The notes beneath the pieces are model-generated. The model was not told the origin of the DNA and did not search any database. It saw nothing but the letters and a program-made list of their open reading frames with translations. A stretch of 64,000 nucleotides of DNA from Treponema succinifaciens DSM 2489. Its GTDB lineage: Bacteria > Spirochaetota > Spirochaetia > Treponematales > Treponemataceae. The DNA is taken from NCBI RefSeq assembly GCF_000195275.1, contig NC_015385.1, positions 620,001-684,000 of the forward strand, given 5' to 3'. Positions 31,491 through 40,407 of the stretch are shown piece by piece. Made by a program: the position numbers and the translations under genes. Each line of letters starts with the position of its first letter. Position 1 is the first letter of the stretch.

Positions 31491-32876
31491 CTAGAATTCG
31501 TTTCCCGGAAAGCGCGGAATCAAATCTGTAGCTTTTTTTATTTCCTCATCGGTCGGAATGTAGTCGCTCATCGTTCCGTTGTTGAACGCTTCGTAGGCTT
31601 TCATATCAAAGTAGCCTGTTCCTGTAAGACCGAACAGGATTGTCTTTTCTTCGCCGGTTTCCTTGCATTTTAAAGCTTCGTCGATTGCAACCTTGATTGC
31701 GTGGCTTGATTCCGGTGCCGGCAAAGTTCCTTCCGAACGGCAGAAAAGCTCAGCCGCCTTGAAAACTTCCGTCTGCCCAACGCTTCTTGCCTCAATGTAG
31801 CCGTCGTGGTAGAGCTGGCTTACAATCGCGCTCATTCCGTGGTAGCGGAGTCCTCCCGCGTGGTTTGCGCTTGGCATGAACTGCGAGCCGAGCGTGTACA
31901 TTTTCTGCATCGGGCAGACCTCGCCTGTGTCGCAGAAGTCGTAGGCGAACACTCCGCGCGTAAGGCTTGGGCAAGATGCAGGCTCAATCGCGATGAACTG
32001 GTAGTCCTTTTCACCGCGCAGTTTTTCTCCCATGAACGGGCTTATAAGTCCGCCCAAATTCGAGCCGCCGCCGGCGCATCCTATTATTACGTCCGGCTTG
32101 ATTCCATACTTGTCCATCGCGGCCTTTGCTTCCATTCCGATTATCGACTGGTGAAGCAGAACCTGGCTCAAGACCGAGCCAAGAACGTATCTGTAGCCGT
32201 CATGCTTTGTGGCGTATTCCACCGCTTCCGAAATCGCGCAGCCCAAAGAGCCGGTGCATCCCGGATATTCGGCGTTAATCTTTCTTCCTATTTCAGTTTC
32301 CATGCTTGGAGAAGGAATCGCCTGCGCTCCGTAAGTTCTGATTACCTCGCGGCGATGAGGCTTCTGTTCATAGGAACACCGAACCTGATAAACGCGGCAG
32401 TCCAGACCAAGATATGCGCACGCCATGGACATAGCGGTTCCCCACTGGCCGGCTCCTGTTTCCGTAGTAACGCCCTTTAGTCCCTGCTCCTTTGCGTAGA
32501 ATGCCTGGGCGATTGCCGAGTTCAGCTTGTGGCTTCCTGATGTATTGTTTCCTTCAAACTTGTAGTAGATTTTTGCCGGCGTTCCGAGCTTCTTTTCAAG
32601 GCAGTAAGCCCTTGTAAGCGGAGAAGGACGGTACATCTTGTAGAAGTCCAGAATTTCCTGAGGAATCGGAATGTAGCGGTCGGTTTCGTTCAGCTCCTGC
32701 TTTACAAGCTCCCTGCAGAAAACGTGCTCAAGCTCTTCCGCAGTGCAAGGCTTTAGCGTTCCCGGATTTAAAAGCGGAGCAGGCTTGTTCTTCATGTCGG
32801 CGCGCATATTGTACCAGAACTGTGGCATCTCTTCTTCGTTCAAGTAGATTTTGTAAGGGATTTTCTTTGTATCCAT
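31491..32876 (-). CDS. TrpB-like pyridoxal phosphate enzyme (TrpB2 type)
   Basis: 461 residues. The extended N-terminus (MDTKKIPYKIYLNEEEMPQF) and RPSPLTRAYCLEKKL define the TrpB2 branch. PLP lysine K117 is in NNTSGSHKLNSA, and the phosphate-binding loop is CAGGGSNLGG. It joins indole (or indole plus a serine derivative) to form tryptophan; TrpB2 can act without TrpA and may serve indole salvage. No trpA or other trp gene is adjacent. The minus-strand ribosome site (CAGGAGGAA) is strong. Divergent from a nitroreductase gene. Confidence 0.92.
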   Translation of the reverse strand: MDTKKIPYKIYLNEEEMPQFWYNMRADMKNKPAPLLNPGTLKPCTAEELEHVFCRELVKQELNETDRYIPIPQEILDFYKMYRPSPLTRAYCLEKKLGTPAKIYYKFEGNNTSGSHKLNSAIAQAFYAKEQGLKGVTTETGAGQWGTAMSMACAYLGLDCRVYQVRCSYEQKPHRREVIRTYGAQAIPSPSMETEIGRKINAEYPGCTGSLGCAISEAVEYATKHDGYRYVLGSVLSQVLLHQSIIGMEAKAAMDKYGIKPDVIIGCAGGGSNLGGLISPFMGEKLRGEKDYQFIAIEPASCPSLTRGVFAYDFCDTGEVCPMQKMYTLGSQFMPSANHAGGLRYHGMSAIVSQLYHDGYIEARSVGQTEVFKAAELFCRSEGTLPAPESSHAIKVAIDEALKCKETGEEKTILFGLTGTGYFDMKAYEAFNNGTMSDYIPTDEEIKKATDLIPRFPGNEF

Positions 32877-33146
32877 AAGTTCCTCCTGTAAGGTGTAAAG
32901 TTTGCAACGCAGCAGCCTGCGGTTGTTTTGTTTCTATGAATAGTAATATATAAGTCTTTTATGATTCTGTCAATAGTAACGAAGCTATGCAAAAAAAAAT
33001 ATGAGCGGCAGACATTCTTGCTTTCTTTATTTTTTTCTCCGTTAAAAATGATTTATTCGCCGGAATCAATGAATAAAATCCTGTTTTTCAATAAGGATAA
33101 AAATGCCGAAAAAGATAATAGAAAATAATTTACAAGGAGTTGCACT
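32877..33146. promoter_or_regulatory. Divergent promoter region, trpB2 and nitroreductase
   Basis: 270 bases with both genes reading outward. A small GC-rich inverted repeat (GCAGCAGCCTGC) lies about 40 bases from the trpB2 start, and both strands have AT-rich promoter-like tracts. No T-box or Trp attenuator peptide is recognisable, and nothing else is seen. Confidence 0.3.
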
Positions 33147-33680
33147 ATGAACGAAACATTAAAAAATCTTGAAACACGCAGAAGCTGCCGCAAATTCAAG
33201 CCTGACATGATTTCTGAAGAAGATTTGAATGCTGTAATCCGAGCCGGAACTTTTGCGCCGACCGGAAAAAATCTTCAGTCGCCAATAATTATTGCGGTTA
33301 CAAACAAAGAGTTTCGCGACAAAATCAGCGAAGAAAACCGAAAAATCGGCGGCTGGAGTGAAGGCTTTGATCCGTTTTATGGCGCACCTGTGATTTTAAT
33401 TGTTCTTGCCGATAAAAGCGTTTCTCCAAACTACATTTACGATGGCTCGCTCGTTATGGGAAATCTGATGAATGCAGCGAAAAGTTTAGGACTCGGCTCA
33501 ATCTGGATTCACCGCGCAAAGCAGGAATTTGAAAGCGATTTTGGCAAAAAAATTCTTTCAGACCTTGGAATAAAGGGCGATTTTGAAGGAATCGGGCACG
33601 TTGCACTTGGTTACGCTGCCGAAGGCGGAGAAGCAAAAGCCGCTCCTCGCAAAGAAAACTACGTTTATTGGGTGAAGTAA
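33147..33680 (+). CDS. Nitroreductase-family flavoprotein
   Basis: 177 residues: LETRRSCRKFKPDMISEEDL at the N-terminus with the FMN-binding RRSCR, TGKNLQSPIIIAV, then GAPVILIVLAD and SLGLGSIWIHRA, all typical of the NfsA/FRP nitroreductase fold. It reduces nitro compounds or quinones with NAD(P)H and FMN, as a dimer. AAGGAG lies 7-12 bases upstream of the ATG. A hairpin terminator follows at once. Confidence 0.9.
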   Translation: MNETLKNLETRRSCRKFKPDMISEEDLNAVIRAGTFAPTGKNLQSPIIIAVTNKEFRDKISEENRKIGGWSEGFDPFYGAPVILIVLADKSVSPNYIYDGSLVMGNLMNAAKSLGLGSIWIHRAKQEFESDFGKKILSDLGIKGDFEGIGHVALGYAAEGGEAKAAPRKENYVYWVK

Positions 33681-33691
33681 AAATGCACTTT

Positions 33692-33716
33692 CATTGCTCG
33701 GTTATGCCGGGCAATG
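33692..33716 (+). terminator. Hairpin terminator after the nitroreductase gene
   Basis: CATTGCTCGG-TTATG-CCGGGCAATG: 10-bp arms with one G-T pair and a 5-base loop. Only a weak T-run follows. It lies 12 bases past the stop codon. Confidence 0.6.
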
Positions 33717-33744
33717 TCAATATGAAATTTTCTGATTTTAATTT

Positions 33745-34251
33745 TTACTGAACTTTTTTGTACCAGTTGATAACTTCGCCTAGATTTTCCGCGCAAACTT
33801 TTTCTCCGCCGTGAAGCATAATTTCAAGCATTTCATTTTCCTGCTGTGTGCGGTCTGTTTTTGCTCCAAGTTTTTTTGTTATCATTTTTACCATCAGGTT
33901 CATCATAAGGCGGTAGATTCCGTGCAGTTTTTTCACATCGAAATTTCCCTGCAATGTGAAAAGAGGAATTGCAACTGGAACAGAAGTTTTTTCGCGGATT
34001 TGTTCTGTGCGTGTTCCAGTTCGTTCCATGCCGACTGCGCAGACTGCTTTGATTTTGTATTTTTTTGCAGCCGCCTTGTAGCCTTTTACTTGCGCCGCCA
34101 TTATCCAGCCAAGATAAATGATTTCGCTTCCTGCCTCGACTTTTGACTTTGCTTCTTCCATTGAAAATGCTGGAAGTCCGGTTTGTTCCGCGAGCATCTT
34201 TGCGTATTGCGCCGTGCTTCCTGTGTTTGTTGTGTAGATGATTGCTTTCAT
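33745..34251 (-). CDS. Flavodoxin-domain protein
   Basis: 168 residues beginning MKAIIYTTNTGSTAQYAKML, the TxTGST phosphate loop of flavodoxins (residues 7-12), with IIYLGWIMAAQVKGYK as the second flavin loop. The tail is longer and more helical than in classical flavodoxins, as in the flavodoxin-like group of Bacilli and spirochaetes. It probably carries FMN and moves electrons under stress. It is transcribed 23 bases behind the TetR gene, with its own CGGAGGA ribosome site. Confidence 0.82.
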   Translation of the reverse strand: MKAIIYTTNTGSTAQYAKMLAEQTGLPAFSMEEAKSKVEAGSEIIYLGWIMAAQVKGYKAAAKKYKIKAVCAVGMERTGTRTEQIREKTSVPVAIPLFTLQGNFDVKKLHGIYRLMMNLMVKMITKKLGAKTDRTQQENEMLEIMLHGGEKVCAENLGEVINWYKKVQ

Positions 34252-34274
34252 TTTTTCCTCCGAAATTATTTTGA

Positions 34275-34898
34275 TTATTTTTCAGCCCGTTCTTTTTCGA
34301 GCCGTTCTATAAAATTTTTTATGTGATTTTCAAGCTGAACAAAAACTGATTTTTTTGCGTTCTCTTCTGCGCCGTCATAAACGCTGTAAAGAATAAAAAT
34401 TGGTCCGTAAAATTCAAGCGCAAGTTGTCTTGCTTTCGGCTTTGATTTTGTCATCTTTTTGAAAATTTTTGTCATGTATTCAAGCGGTCCGGTTCCAAGA
34501 TAATTCTGATAAAGGTCAGACATTTCCTTGCTGCGGAACTGTTCCAGCGTAAGCATTTTGCGGAACTTTGCGGAAAAATTTTCTTCCGTCCAATGCCTGA
34601 ATTGCGCAATACTGTACTCGCGGATTTTTTCAGTTGGAATATGAATGTATGCTTCTGCGAATTTTTTTTGTTCAGTTTCTGGCATTTCGTATTTTTTTGC
34701 GCGCTCCAAGTCAAGCTTTGCCATGCGTTCAATAATCTGCTCAAGAATTTGTTGTTTGCTTTCGTAATGTTTATAAAGTGCGCCCTTTGTGATTTTTAGT
34801 TGAGACGCAATGTCGCTCATGGAAGTTCCTAAAAATCCGTTTTGTGAAAAAAGTTCAAGCGCAGTTTCTATAATTTGCTCTTTTGTTTCGCAGGACAT
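34275..34898 (-). CDS. TetR-family repressor
   Basis: 207 residues: TetR N-terminal helix-turn-helix IIETALELFSQNGFLGTSMS, DIASQLKITKGALYKHYESK (9-48), then a variable helical ligand domain. It presumably represses its own operon with the flavodoxin gene. Two partly palindromic sites containing GTAACC/GGTTAC lie just upstream (34925-34978) and are good operator candidates. Confidence 0.92.
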   Translation of the reverse strand: MSCETKEQIIETALELFSQNGFLGTSMSDIASQLKITKGALYKHYESKQQILEQIIERMAKLDLERAKKYEMPETEQKKFAEAYIHIPTEKIREYSIAQFRHWTEENFSAKFRKMLTLEQFRSKEMSDLYQNYLGTGPLEYMTKIFKKMTKSKPKARQLALEFYGPIFILYSVYDGAEENAKKSVFVQLENHIKNFIERLEKERAEK

Positions 34899-34924
34899 TT
34901 TATCTCCGTTTTGAATTTTGATAT

Positions 34925-34978
34925 TAAGTAACCGTTCGTTTACTTATGAATGTATTTTAGTTACCAAGCGGTTACTTG
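34925..34978 (-). promoter_or_regulatory. TetR operator pair
   Basis: TAAGTAACCGTTCGTTTACTTA (two 7-base arms TAAGTAA/TTACTTA, 34925-34946) and TAGTTACC-AAGC-GGTTACT (34958-34976) lie between the tetR start and the gap, 27-80 bases upstream. Both share GTAACC/GGTTAC-like halves, fitting a TetR dimer site each. Confidence 0.6.
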
Positions 34979-35148
34979 TCAAGATGAGTTAATTTTTTTT
35001 GACAAAGTATTTCTAAAGCGAATACTTTAATTTGGGGAATTTTTTCAAGTTGTCATAAAAAACTAACAAAAAACTTATGTATTTTTCATTTGCTTTATTT
35101 AAAAAGAGTGCTAAAATATTTTAAGAAATCATTTTTTCGGAGGTAATT

Positions 35149-35298
35149 ATGAAAAAAATGCTGAAACTTGCTGCGGCGCTTAGGTTCGCGTCTGCCGTAA
35201 TACAGTGCAAGGTTCTTCTTTTCCGCGGATGTCTCCAAAAACCTATGGATAAAATCGTCCACTATGCAATATAATGTAATCAGGCTGTTTTTAGTCAT
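35149..35298. pseudogene. Junction of a truncated secreted-protein start and an IS transposase fragment
   Basis: On the plus strand a GGAGG ribosome site and ATG 35149 open MKKMLKLAAALRFASAV, like the start of a signal peptide, but the frame ends at 35272 without a mature protein. On the minus strand the same DNA from 35298 reads MTKNSLITLYCIVDDFIHRF, a start typical of IS982/IS4-type transposases. The two fragments meet near 35190. The rest of the 34,979-35,370 gap holds a stem AAAGTATT/AATACTTT (35004-35028) and nothing else I recognise. Confidence 0.35.
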
Positions 35299-35370
35299 GG
35301 CATTCCCCCGTTTGAAATGTATGGCAAGGCAGTAGAAAACAGCGAAAATCTGGTCTAAAAGCGATAGAAG

Positions 35371-35910
35371 CTATTTCATATCTTGCCATCGTTCTTTTGT
35401 GAGGCAGTTTGTGTGTCCAATCCGCACCTCGTTTAAAAGGGGAACAGGAATTTCGTTGTAAGTATGGTGAAAGACGAACTTCAGTTTTTCCTGCGTGCGC
35501 TTTGATTTTATGTTTCCGTCGTAGTAGCCGCACCAGATTTTGTTCATCCCAAGTTCTTCGAATCCACGGCGAATTAGTTCAGCTGCTGCTTCGGGAATGT
35601 AGCCTCTTCCCCAAAACGGTTTTCCTATCCAGAATCCAAGTTCGCATTCATCATATCGTTCGGTCATGTCGGTGTACCCGTTGAGTTTGAGTTCGACTGC
35701 TCCGATTGCCTTGTTGTCTTCCTTTTTGCATACGGCATAACATTCGCTTCCGCAGAAAACGTTTCTGATAACTTCAAGGCTTTCTGTATCGGCTTCAGTC
35801 CATCTACGCAAAATCAGACGTTCCGTTATTTTTGGAAATGCCGAAAGTTTTTTGTAAAAAACGCCGTCCCAACATTCCGTTCAGTCAAAGTTTCCTATTT
35901 TGATTTTCAT
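35371..35910 (-). pseudogene. RimJ/RimL-type GNAT acetyltransferase with an early in-frame stop
   Basis: The open part (35371-35811) is a GNAT protein of the RimJ/RimL type: CELGFWIGKPFWGRGYIPEA as the acetyl-CoA loop and FEELGMNKIWCGYYDGN, then SKRTQEKLKF. Upstream the same frame continues as VFYKKLSAFPKITERLILRR and back to an ATG at 35908, but codon 10 of that frame is a TGA (35881-35883). From the ATG the protein would be about 178 residues, normal for the family, so a nonsense mutation is likely; an alternative TTG start would give 146 residues lacking the first strand. Confidence 0.6.
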
Positions 35911-36043
35911 TTTTCAAGCGCAGAAATTATAGAATGAAAAAATCAGTTCCTCAACCTTTGCAAAATTTTTTAATTGACTTGATGACAACAGGTCTGCATT
36001 TGTTTTATCATTAATCAAAATTGAAAACGAGAAAATAAATTTT

Positions 36044-36550
36044 ATGCAGAAAAATATTTTTGTTCCAGAGCATATTGTGCATCCGTTCAGTCCGTTTTTT
36101 TGTGAAGATTCATGCGTTCTTATTGTGGGAAGCCTTCCGTCTGTAAAGTCGCGGAAAAATGGATTTTACTACGGACATCCGCAGAACCGTTTTTGGAAAA
36201 TGCTTGCCCTTGTTTTTTGCGAGGAGATTCCGAAGTCTACAGAAGAAAAGAAAAATTTTTTGAGGCGGAATAAAATCGCAGTTTACGATTCAATCAAGGA
36301 ATGCACAATTTGCGGCTCATCTGACAGTTCAATCCGAAGCGTTGTTCCTTCCGACATAAAATCGATTATTGAAAATTCCAAGGTCAAAAAAATTCTTGCC
36401 AATGGAAAAACTGCCGCAAAATATTTTCTAAAATATCAGGATGAAAATTTGTGCTCCATGCTAAAAACGCTTCCGTCCACAAGTCCTGCCAACGCTTCAT
36501 TTTCCCTTGAAAAACTTGCGGAAATTTGGCGTGCGGAATTTGAAAAATAA
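36044..36550 (+). CDS. DNA-deoxyinosine glycosylase (UDG superfamily)
   Basis: 168 residues. VLIVGSLPSVKSRKNGFYYG, then HPQNRFWKML, are the motif A and the neighbouring strand of the hypoxanthine-DNA glycosylase family; KKILANGKTAAKYFLKY and LPSTSPANASFSLEKL carry motif B (SPAN). It removes deaminated bases (hypoxanthine, perhaps uracil) from DNA to start base-excision repair. Monocistronic, with a weak ribosome site. Confidence 0.87.
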   Translation: MQKNIFVPEHIVHPFSPFFCEDSCVLIVGSLPSVKSRKNGFYYGHPQNRFWKMLALVFCEEIPKSTEEKKNFLRRNKIAVYDSIKECTICGSSDSSIRSVVPSDIKSIIENSKVKKILANGKTAAKYFLKYQDENLCSMLKTLPSTSPANASFSLEKLAEIWRAEFEK

Positions 36551-36606
36551 ATTCAAGTCATTTTTTTTGCTTTTCAAATCCCATAGAAAATATTTTCAGT
36601 TTGTTC

Positions 36607-36612
36607 TATAAT
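36607..36612 (+). promoter_or_regulatory. leuS promoter -10
   Basis: TATAAT at 36607-36612, 31 bases before the leuS ATG, with AGAGG as ribosome site. The -35 hexamer is not clear. Confidence 0.45.
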
Positions 36613-36643
36613 ACTGCCACATCATTTTTTACAGAGGCTTTTT

Positions 36644-39310
36644 ATGTCTAACTATCCTTTTCAAAATATCGAAGTAAAATGGCAGAAGTACTGGGAAGAA
36701 AACAAAACTTTCCGCGTAGAAGAAGACAAATCATTTTCAAAAGAAAAACGCAGATATATTCTTGATATGTTTCCGTATCCGAGTGGTGCGGGGCTTCATG
36801 TAGGACATCCTGAAGGCTACACTGCCACAGATATTTACAGCCGCTACTTGCGCATGAACGGCTACAATGTTTTGCATCCGATGGGATATGATTCATTCGG
36901 GCTTCCTGCTGAAAACTATGCGATAAAAACTGGAACTCATCCTTCAATCACAACAAACGCTAACATTGCGAATTTTACACGCCAGATAAAAGCTCTTGGA
37001 TTCAGTTATGACTGGGACAGATGCGTTTCAACTTGTGAGCCTGAATATTATAAATGGACTCAGTGGATTTTCCTTCAGCTTTACAAAAAAGGCTTGGCTT
37101 ACGAGGCTGCAACTCCAATCAACTGGTGTCCTTCCTGCCTTACAGGTCTTGCAAACGAGGAAGTAAAAGAAGGCAGGTGCGAAAGATGCGGTGCAGTTGT
37201 AACACGCAAGACAATCCGCCAGTGGATTTTAAAAATCACCGATTACGCAGAACGTCTCCTTGAGGATCTTGATTTGCTTGACTGGCCTGAAAGTGTAAAG
37301 CTCATGCAGAAAAACTGGATTGGAAAATCTTGCGGTGCGGAAGTTGAATTTGAAGTCGCTGGCAAAGACGGAAACGGAAGCGGAAAATATTTGAAAGTAT
37401 ACACAACAAGAGCCGACACGCTTTTTGGCTGCACTTACATGGTAATGTCACCGGAACACAAAATGCTTAAGGAACTCACAACTCCAGAGCAGAAACCGGC
37501 AGTAGAAGCTTATGTTGAAGAGGCCGCAAAAAAATCCGACCTTGAGCGCACTGACTTGAACAAGAACAAAACAGGAGTCTTTACAGGAAGCTACGGAATT
37601 GATCCTGTAAACGGAGCGAAGGTTCCAATCTGGATTTCTGATTACGTTTTGACTTCTTACGGAACTGGCGCGATTATGGCTGTTCCTGCGCACGATGAGC
37701 GCGACTGGGATTTTGCAAAGAAATTCAATCTGCCGATTATAAAAGTAATTGCTACAAAAGAAGACATTGTTTCTCTTGGCGGTGGAGATGAAAAGAAAGG
37801 CGCGGAACTTTTACAGGCCGCTTCAAAAAATCCAGAGGAATACAAAAAGCTTGTTGATGCCCACCCGGAAATTTTCTGCGTGGCAAACGAATGCACTTCC
37901 GCAAAGGACGGATATTCAATCAATTCGGAATTCATTACAGGAAAAAGCACAAAAGACGCGATTCAGGAAATGATAAAATTCCTTGAAGAAAAAAAATGCG
38001 GAAAGGCAACTGTAAACTACAAGCTCCGCGACTGGATTTTCAGCCGTCAGCGTTACTGGGGAGAGCCAATTCCTCTTGTTCACTGCGAAAAATGCGGATG
38101 CGTTCCAGTGCCGGAAAAAGACTTGCCTGTAAAGCTTCCTGATGTAAAATCCTATCAGCCAACAGGAACTGGCGAAAGTCCTCTTGCCGCAATCGAATCC
38201 TGGGTTAACACGACTTGCCCTAAATGCGGAGGAAAGGCAAAGCGCGAAACAAACACAATGCCTCAGTGGGGCGGCTCATGCTGGTATTATCTTCGCTACC
38301 TTGATCCAAAAAACAATTCAGAGTTCTGCTCAAAAGAAAAAGAGGAATACTGGATGCCGGTTGACCTTTATGTAGGCGGAGCTGAGCACGCGGTTCTTCA
38401 CCTTTTGTATGCAAGATTCTGGCACAAAGTTCTTTACGACATAGGAGCAGTTTCAACAAAAGAGCCGTTCCATCGCCTTATAAACCAGGGACTTATAACT
38501 TCGTTTGCATTCCAGCGAAAAAACAAAACTCTTGTTCCAACTGACGAAGTTGAAGAAAAGGACGGAAAATATTTTGAAAAGGCGACAGGCGAGCAGGTTG
38601 AGCAGATTATCGCCAAGATGTCAAAGTCGCTCAAGAATGTTGTAAATCCTGATGAAATGATTCAGAAGTACGGAGCCGATTCTGTGCGTATGTACGAAAT
38701 GTTCATGGGACCGCTCACTGTTTCCAAGCCATGGAACACGCAGGGACTCGTAGGAATAAACCGCTTCCTTGAAAAAGTCTGGAACATAAGCGAAAAGCCA
38801 ATGGACGAAATCGACATAAAAGGCAAGCTTGAAGACAAAGCTCTTGTTGCGCTTAGAAAAACTTTCGCCCAGACAATCAAAAAAGTTACGGAAGACACTT
38901 CTTCTCTCAGCTTCAACACCGCAATCAGCCAGATGATGATTTTTATAAACGAAGCTTCAAAGTTCAATTCACTTCCAAAAGAAATGTGGAAGGATTTTGT
39001 TCTTATTCTTAGCCCTTATGCTCCTCACCTTGGCGAAGAGCTTTGGCAGAAACTCGGCGGAACAAAAACTGTGGCTTACGAAAAATGGCCTTCGTTCAGC
39101 GAGGAATTCTGCAAGGAAGACAGCATTCAGATTGTCGTAATGATAAACGGAAAACTCCGCGACAAATTTGAAGCTGCTCCCGGAACAGACGATGAAACGC
39201 TCAAGAATCTTGCTTCCCAGACAGAAGGCTATAAAAAGTTCACAGACGGAAAGACAATTGCAAAAGTCATTGTTGTAAAAGACAAGCTTGTAAACATCGT
39301 GGCAAAGTAA
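36644..39310 (+). CDS. leuS: Leucyl-tRNA synthetase
   Basis: 888 residues, full length for bacterial LeuRS. HIGH-type motif HVGHPEG at 52-58 (after [10 protein letters not shown]), zinc-like [13 protein letters not shown] and CERCGA, CP1 editing domain with [19 protein letters not shown] (about 340-360), a second zinc knuckle [10 protein letters not shown] / CPKCGGKA, and [13 protein letters not shown] in the catalytic C-terminal part. It charges tRNA-Leu and hydrolyses mischarged products. The CDF exporter gene begins the base after its stop, so the two are co-transcribed. Confidence 0.98.
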   Translation: MSNYPFQNIEVKWQKYWEENKTFRVEEDKSFSKEKRRYILDMFPYPSGAGLHVGHPEGYTATDIYSRYLRMNGYNVLHPMGYDSFGLPAENYAIKTGTHPSITTNANIANFTRQIKALGFSYDWDRCVSTCEPEYYKWTQWIFLQLYKKGLAYEAATPINWCPSCLTGLANEEVKEGRCERCGAVVTRKTIRQWILKITDYAERLLEDLDLLDWPESVKLMQKNWIGKSCGAEVEFEVAGKDGNGSGKYLKVYTTRADTLFGCTYMVMSPEHKMLKELTTPEQKPAVEAYVEEAAKKSDLERTDLNKNKTGVFTGSYGIDPVNGAKVPIWISDYVLTSYGTGAIMAVPAHDERDWDFAKKFNLPIIKVIATKEDIVSLGGGDEKKGAELLQAASKNPEEYKKLVDAHPEIFCVANECTSAKDGYSINSEFITGKSTKDAIQEMIKFLEEKKCGKATVNYKLRDWIFSRQRYWGEPIPLVHCEKCGCVPVPEKDLPVKLPDVKSYQPTGTGESPLAAIESWVNTTCPKCGGKAKRETNTMPQWGGSCWYYLRYLDPKNNSEFCSKEKEEYWMPVDLYVGGAEHAVLHLLYARFWHKVLYDIGAVSTKEPFHRLINQGLITSFAFQRKNKTLVPTDEVEEKDGKYFEKATGEQVEQIIAKMSKSLKNVVNPDEMIQKYGADSVRMYEMFMGPLTVSKPWNTQGLVGINRFLEKVWNISEKPMDEIDIKGKLEDKALVALRKTFAQTIKKVTEDTSSLSFNTAISQMMIFINEASKFNSLPKEMWKDFVLILSPYAPHLGEELWQKLGGTKTVAYEKWPSFSEEFCKEDSIQIVVMINGKLRDKFEAAPGTDDETLKNLASQTEGYKKFTDGKTIAKVIVVKDKLVNIVAK

Positions 39311-40243
39311 ATGAACTCGACAAGCTTAAAAGCCCATTACATCAAAGTGGCAGGAGTTGTGGCTCTTGTTGGAAATGCAGTTCTTGCCGCTGTGAAGTTT
39401 TTGTTCGCATATCTTTCAGGTTCTCTTGCGGTTGCAGGTGATGCAATTGACAGTTCCACCGATGTTCTGATTGCGCTTGTAACTTTGTTTGTAAGCCGCA
39501 TAATTCAGCAGCCTGGTGACAAGGAGCATCCTTGGGGGCACGCAAGAGCCGAAACTACTGCGACAATGGCCTTGGCTTTTATAATTTTCTTTGCGGGCGC
39601 GCAGATTGTACTTTCCGCAGCAAAAAAAATTATCCTGCATGATTTTCAGGCTGAAACTTCACTTGTGGCGGTTTATGCGGCCGTTGTTTCGATTGTGGGA
39701 AAATCTCTTCTTGCTTTGATTCAGTTTCACTACGGAAAAATCGCCGAAAGCGAAATTGTAAAGGCAAACGCCCAGAACATGAAAAGCGACATAATGCTTT
39801 CCGCGGCAGTTCTTGCAGGCCTTTTATGCTCCGAATTTTTTAAGCTTCCTTTCCTTGACCCGGCAATTGCGCTGCTTGTGGGGCTTTGGGTTATAAAAAA
39901 TGCCGCCTCCCTTTTTGCGAGGATGAACCTTGAGCTTATGGATGGAAACGCCGACAGCTCGCTTTATAAAAAACTGTTCGATGCGGTTGCGACAGTTTCT
40001 GGTGTTCAAAATCCGCATAAGGCAAGAATCCGCAGAATGGCTTCAAGCTTTGACATTGACTTGGACATTGAAGTTGACCCGTCGCTTTCCGTTTACGAGG
40101 CGCACGAGCTTAGCGAGCAGGTTGAAAGTGCAATCCGCAGGAAAATTCCTGAAATTTATGACATTGTGATTCATGTTGAGCCGAAAAATTCCGATTTGCA
40201 TCAGCCCAAGGAAGAATTCGGCTTGAATCCTCAGAATTTATGA
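39311..40243 (+). CDS. Cation diffusion facilitator exporter
   Basis: 310 residues, six membrane segments and a C-terminal metallochaperone-like domain (FDIDLDIEVDPSLSVYEAHE). Site-A residues: DSSTD (D47/D51) in helix 2 and NMKSD in helix 5. The usual His of Zn exporters (HxxxD) is Asn here, so Mn or Fe is more likely than Zn; that is an inference. The start codon directly follows the leuS stop. The last 18 bases lie inside a 20-bp periodic repeat. Confidence 0.9.
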   Translation: MNSTSLKAHYIKVAGVVALVGNAVLAAVKFLFAYLSGSLAVAGDAIDSSTDVLIALVTLFVSRIIQQPGDKEHPWGHARAETTATMALAFIIFFAGAQIVLSAAKKIILHDFQAETSLVAVYAAVVSIVGKSLLALIQFHYGKIAESEIVKANAQNMKSDIMLSAAVLAGLLCSEFFKLPFLDPAIALLVGLWVIKNAASLFARMNLELMDGNADSSLYKKLFDAVATVSGVQNPHKARIRRMASSFDIDLDIEVDPSLSVYEAHELSEQVESAIRRKIPEIYDIVIHVEPKNSDLHQPKEEFGLNPQNL

Positions 40244-40404
40244 GGAATATTTAATATTCTTTTGGAAAATTCAATATTTGCGAAGAATAACTTATATCCT
40301 TGAATATTTATACAAAGAACTCAGGAATATACAAAAATCTTCAAGAATATGTATAAAAATACAAGAATATCTCTTATTTTTGAAGAAAACTCCTTAAAAC
40401 TGAA
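40225..40404. repeat. Degenerate 20-bp tandem repeat between convergent genes
   Basis: GAA(T/A)A(T)-type cores recur exactly every 20 bases at 40225, 40245, 40265, 40285, 40325, 40345, 40365 and 40385 (the unit at 40305 is shifted by 3). The most regular units begin GAATAT and are preceded by TCAA or ACAA. The array begins inside the last codons of the CDF gene and fills the gap to the dus stop. Confidence 0.65.
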
Positions 40405-40407
40405 AAT

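Noticed and set aside
31806-32480. 224-residue plus-strand ORF over trpB2
   Set aside because: Antisense to a strongly conserved PLP enzyme; codon bias artefact of GC-rich third positions.
40225-40404. Periodic repeat considered as CRISPR
   Set aside because: Period of 20 bases with degenerate units and no unique spacers or cas genes.
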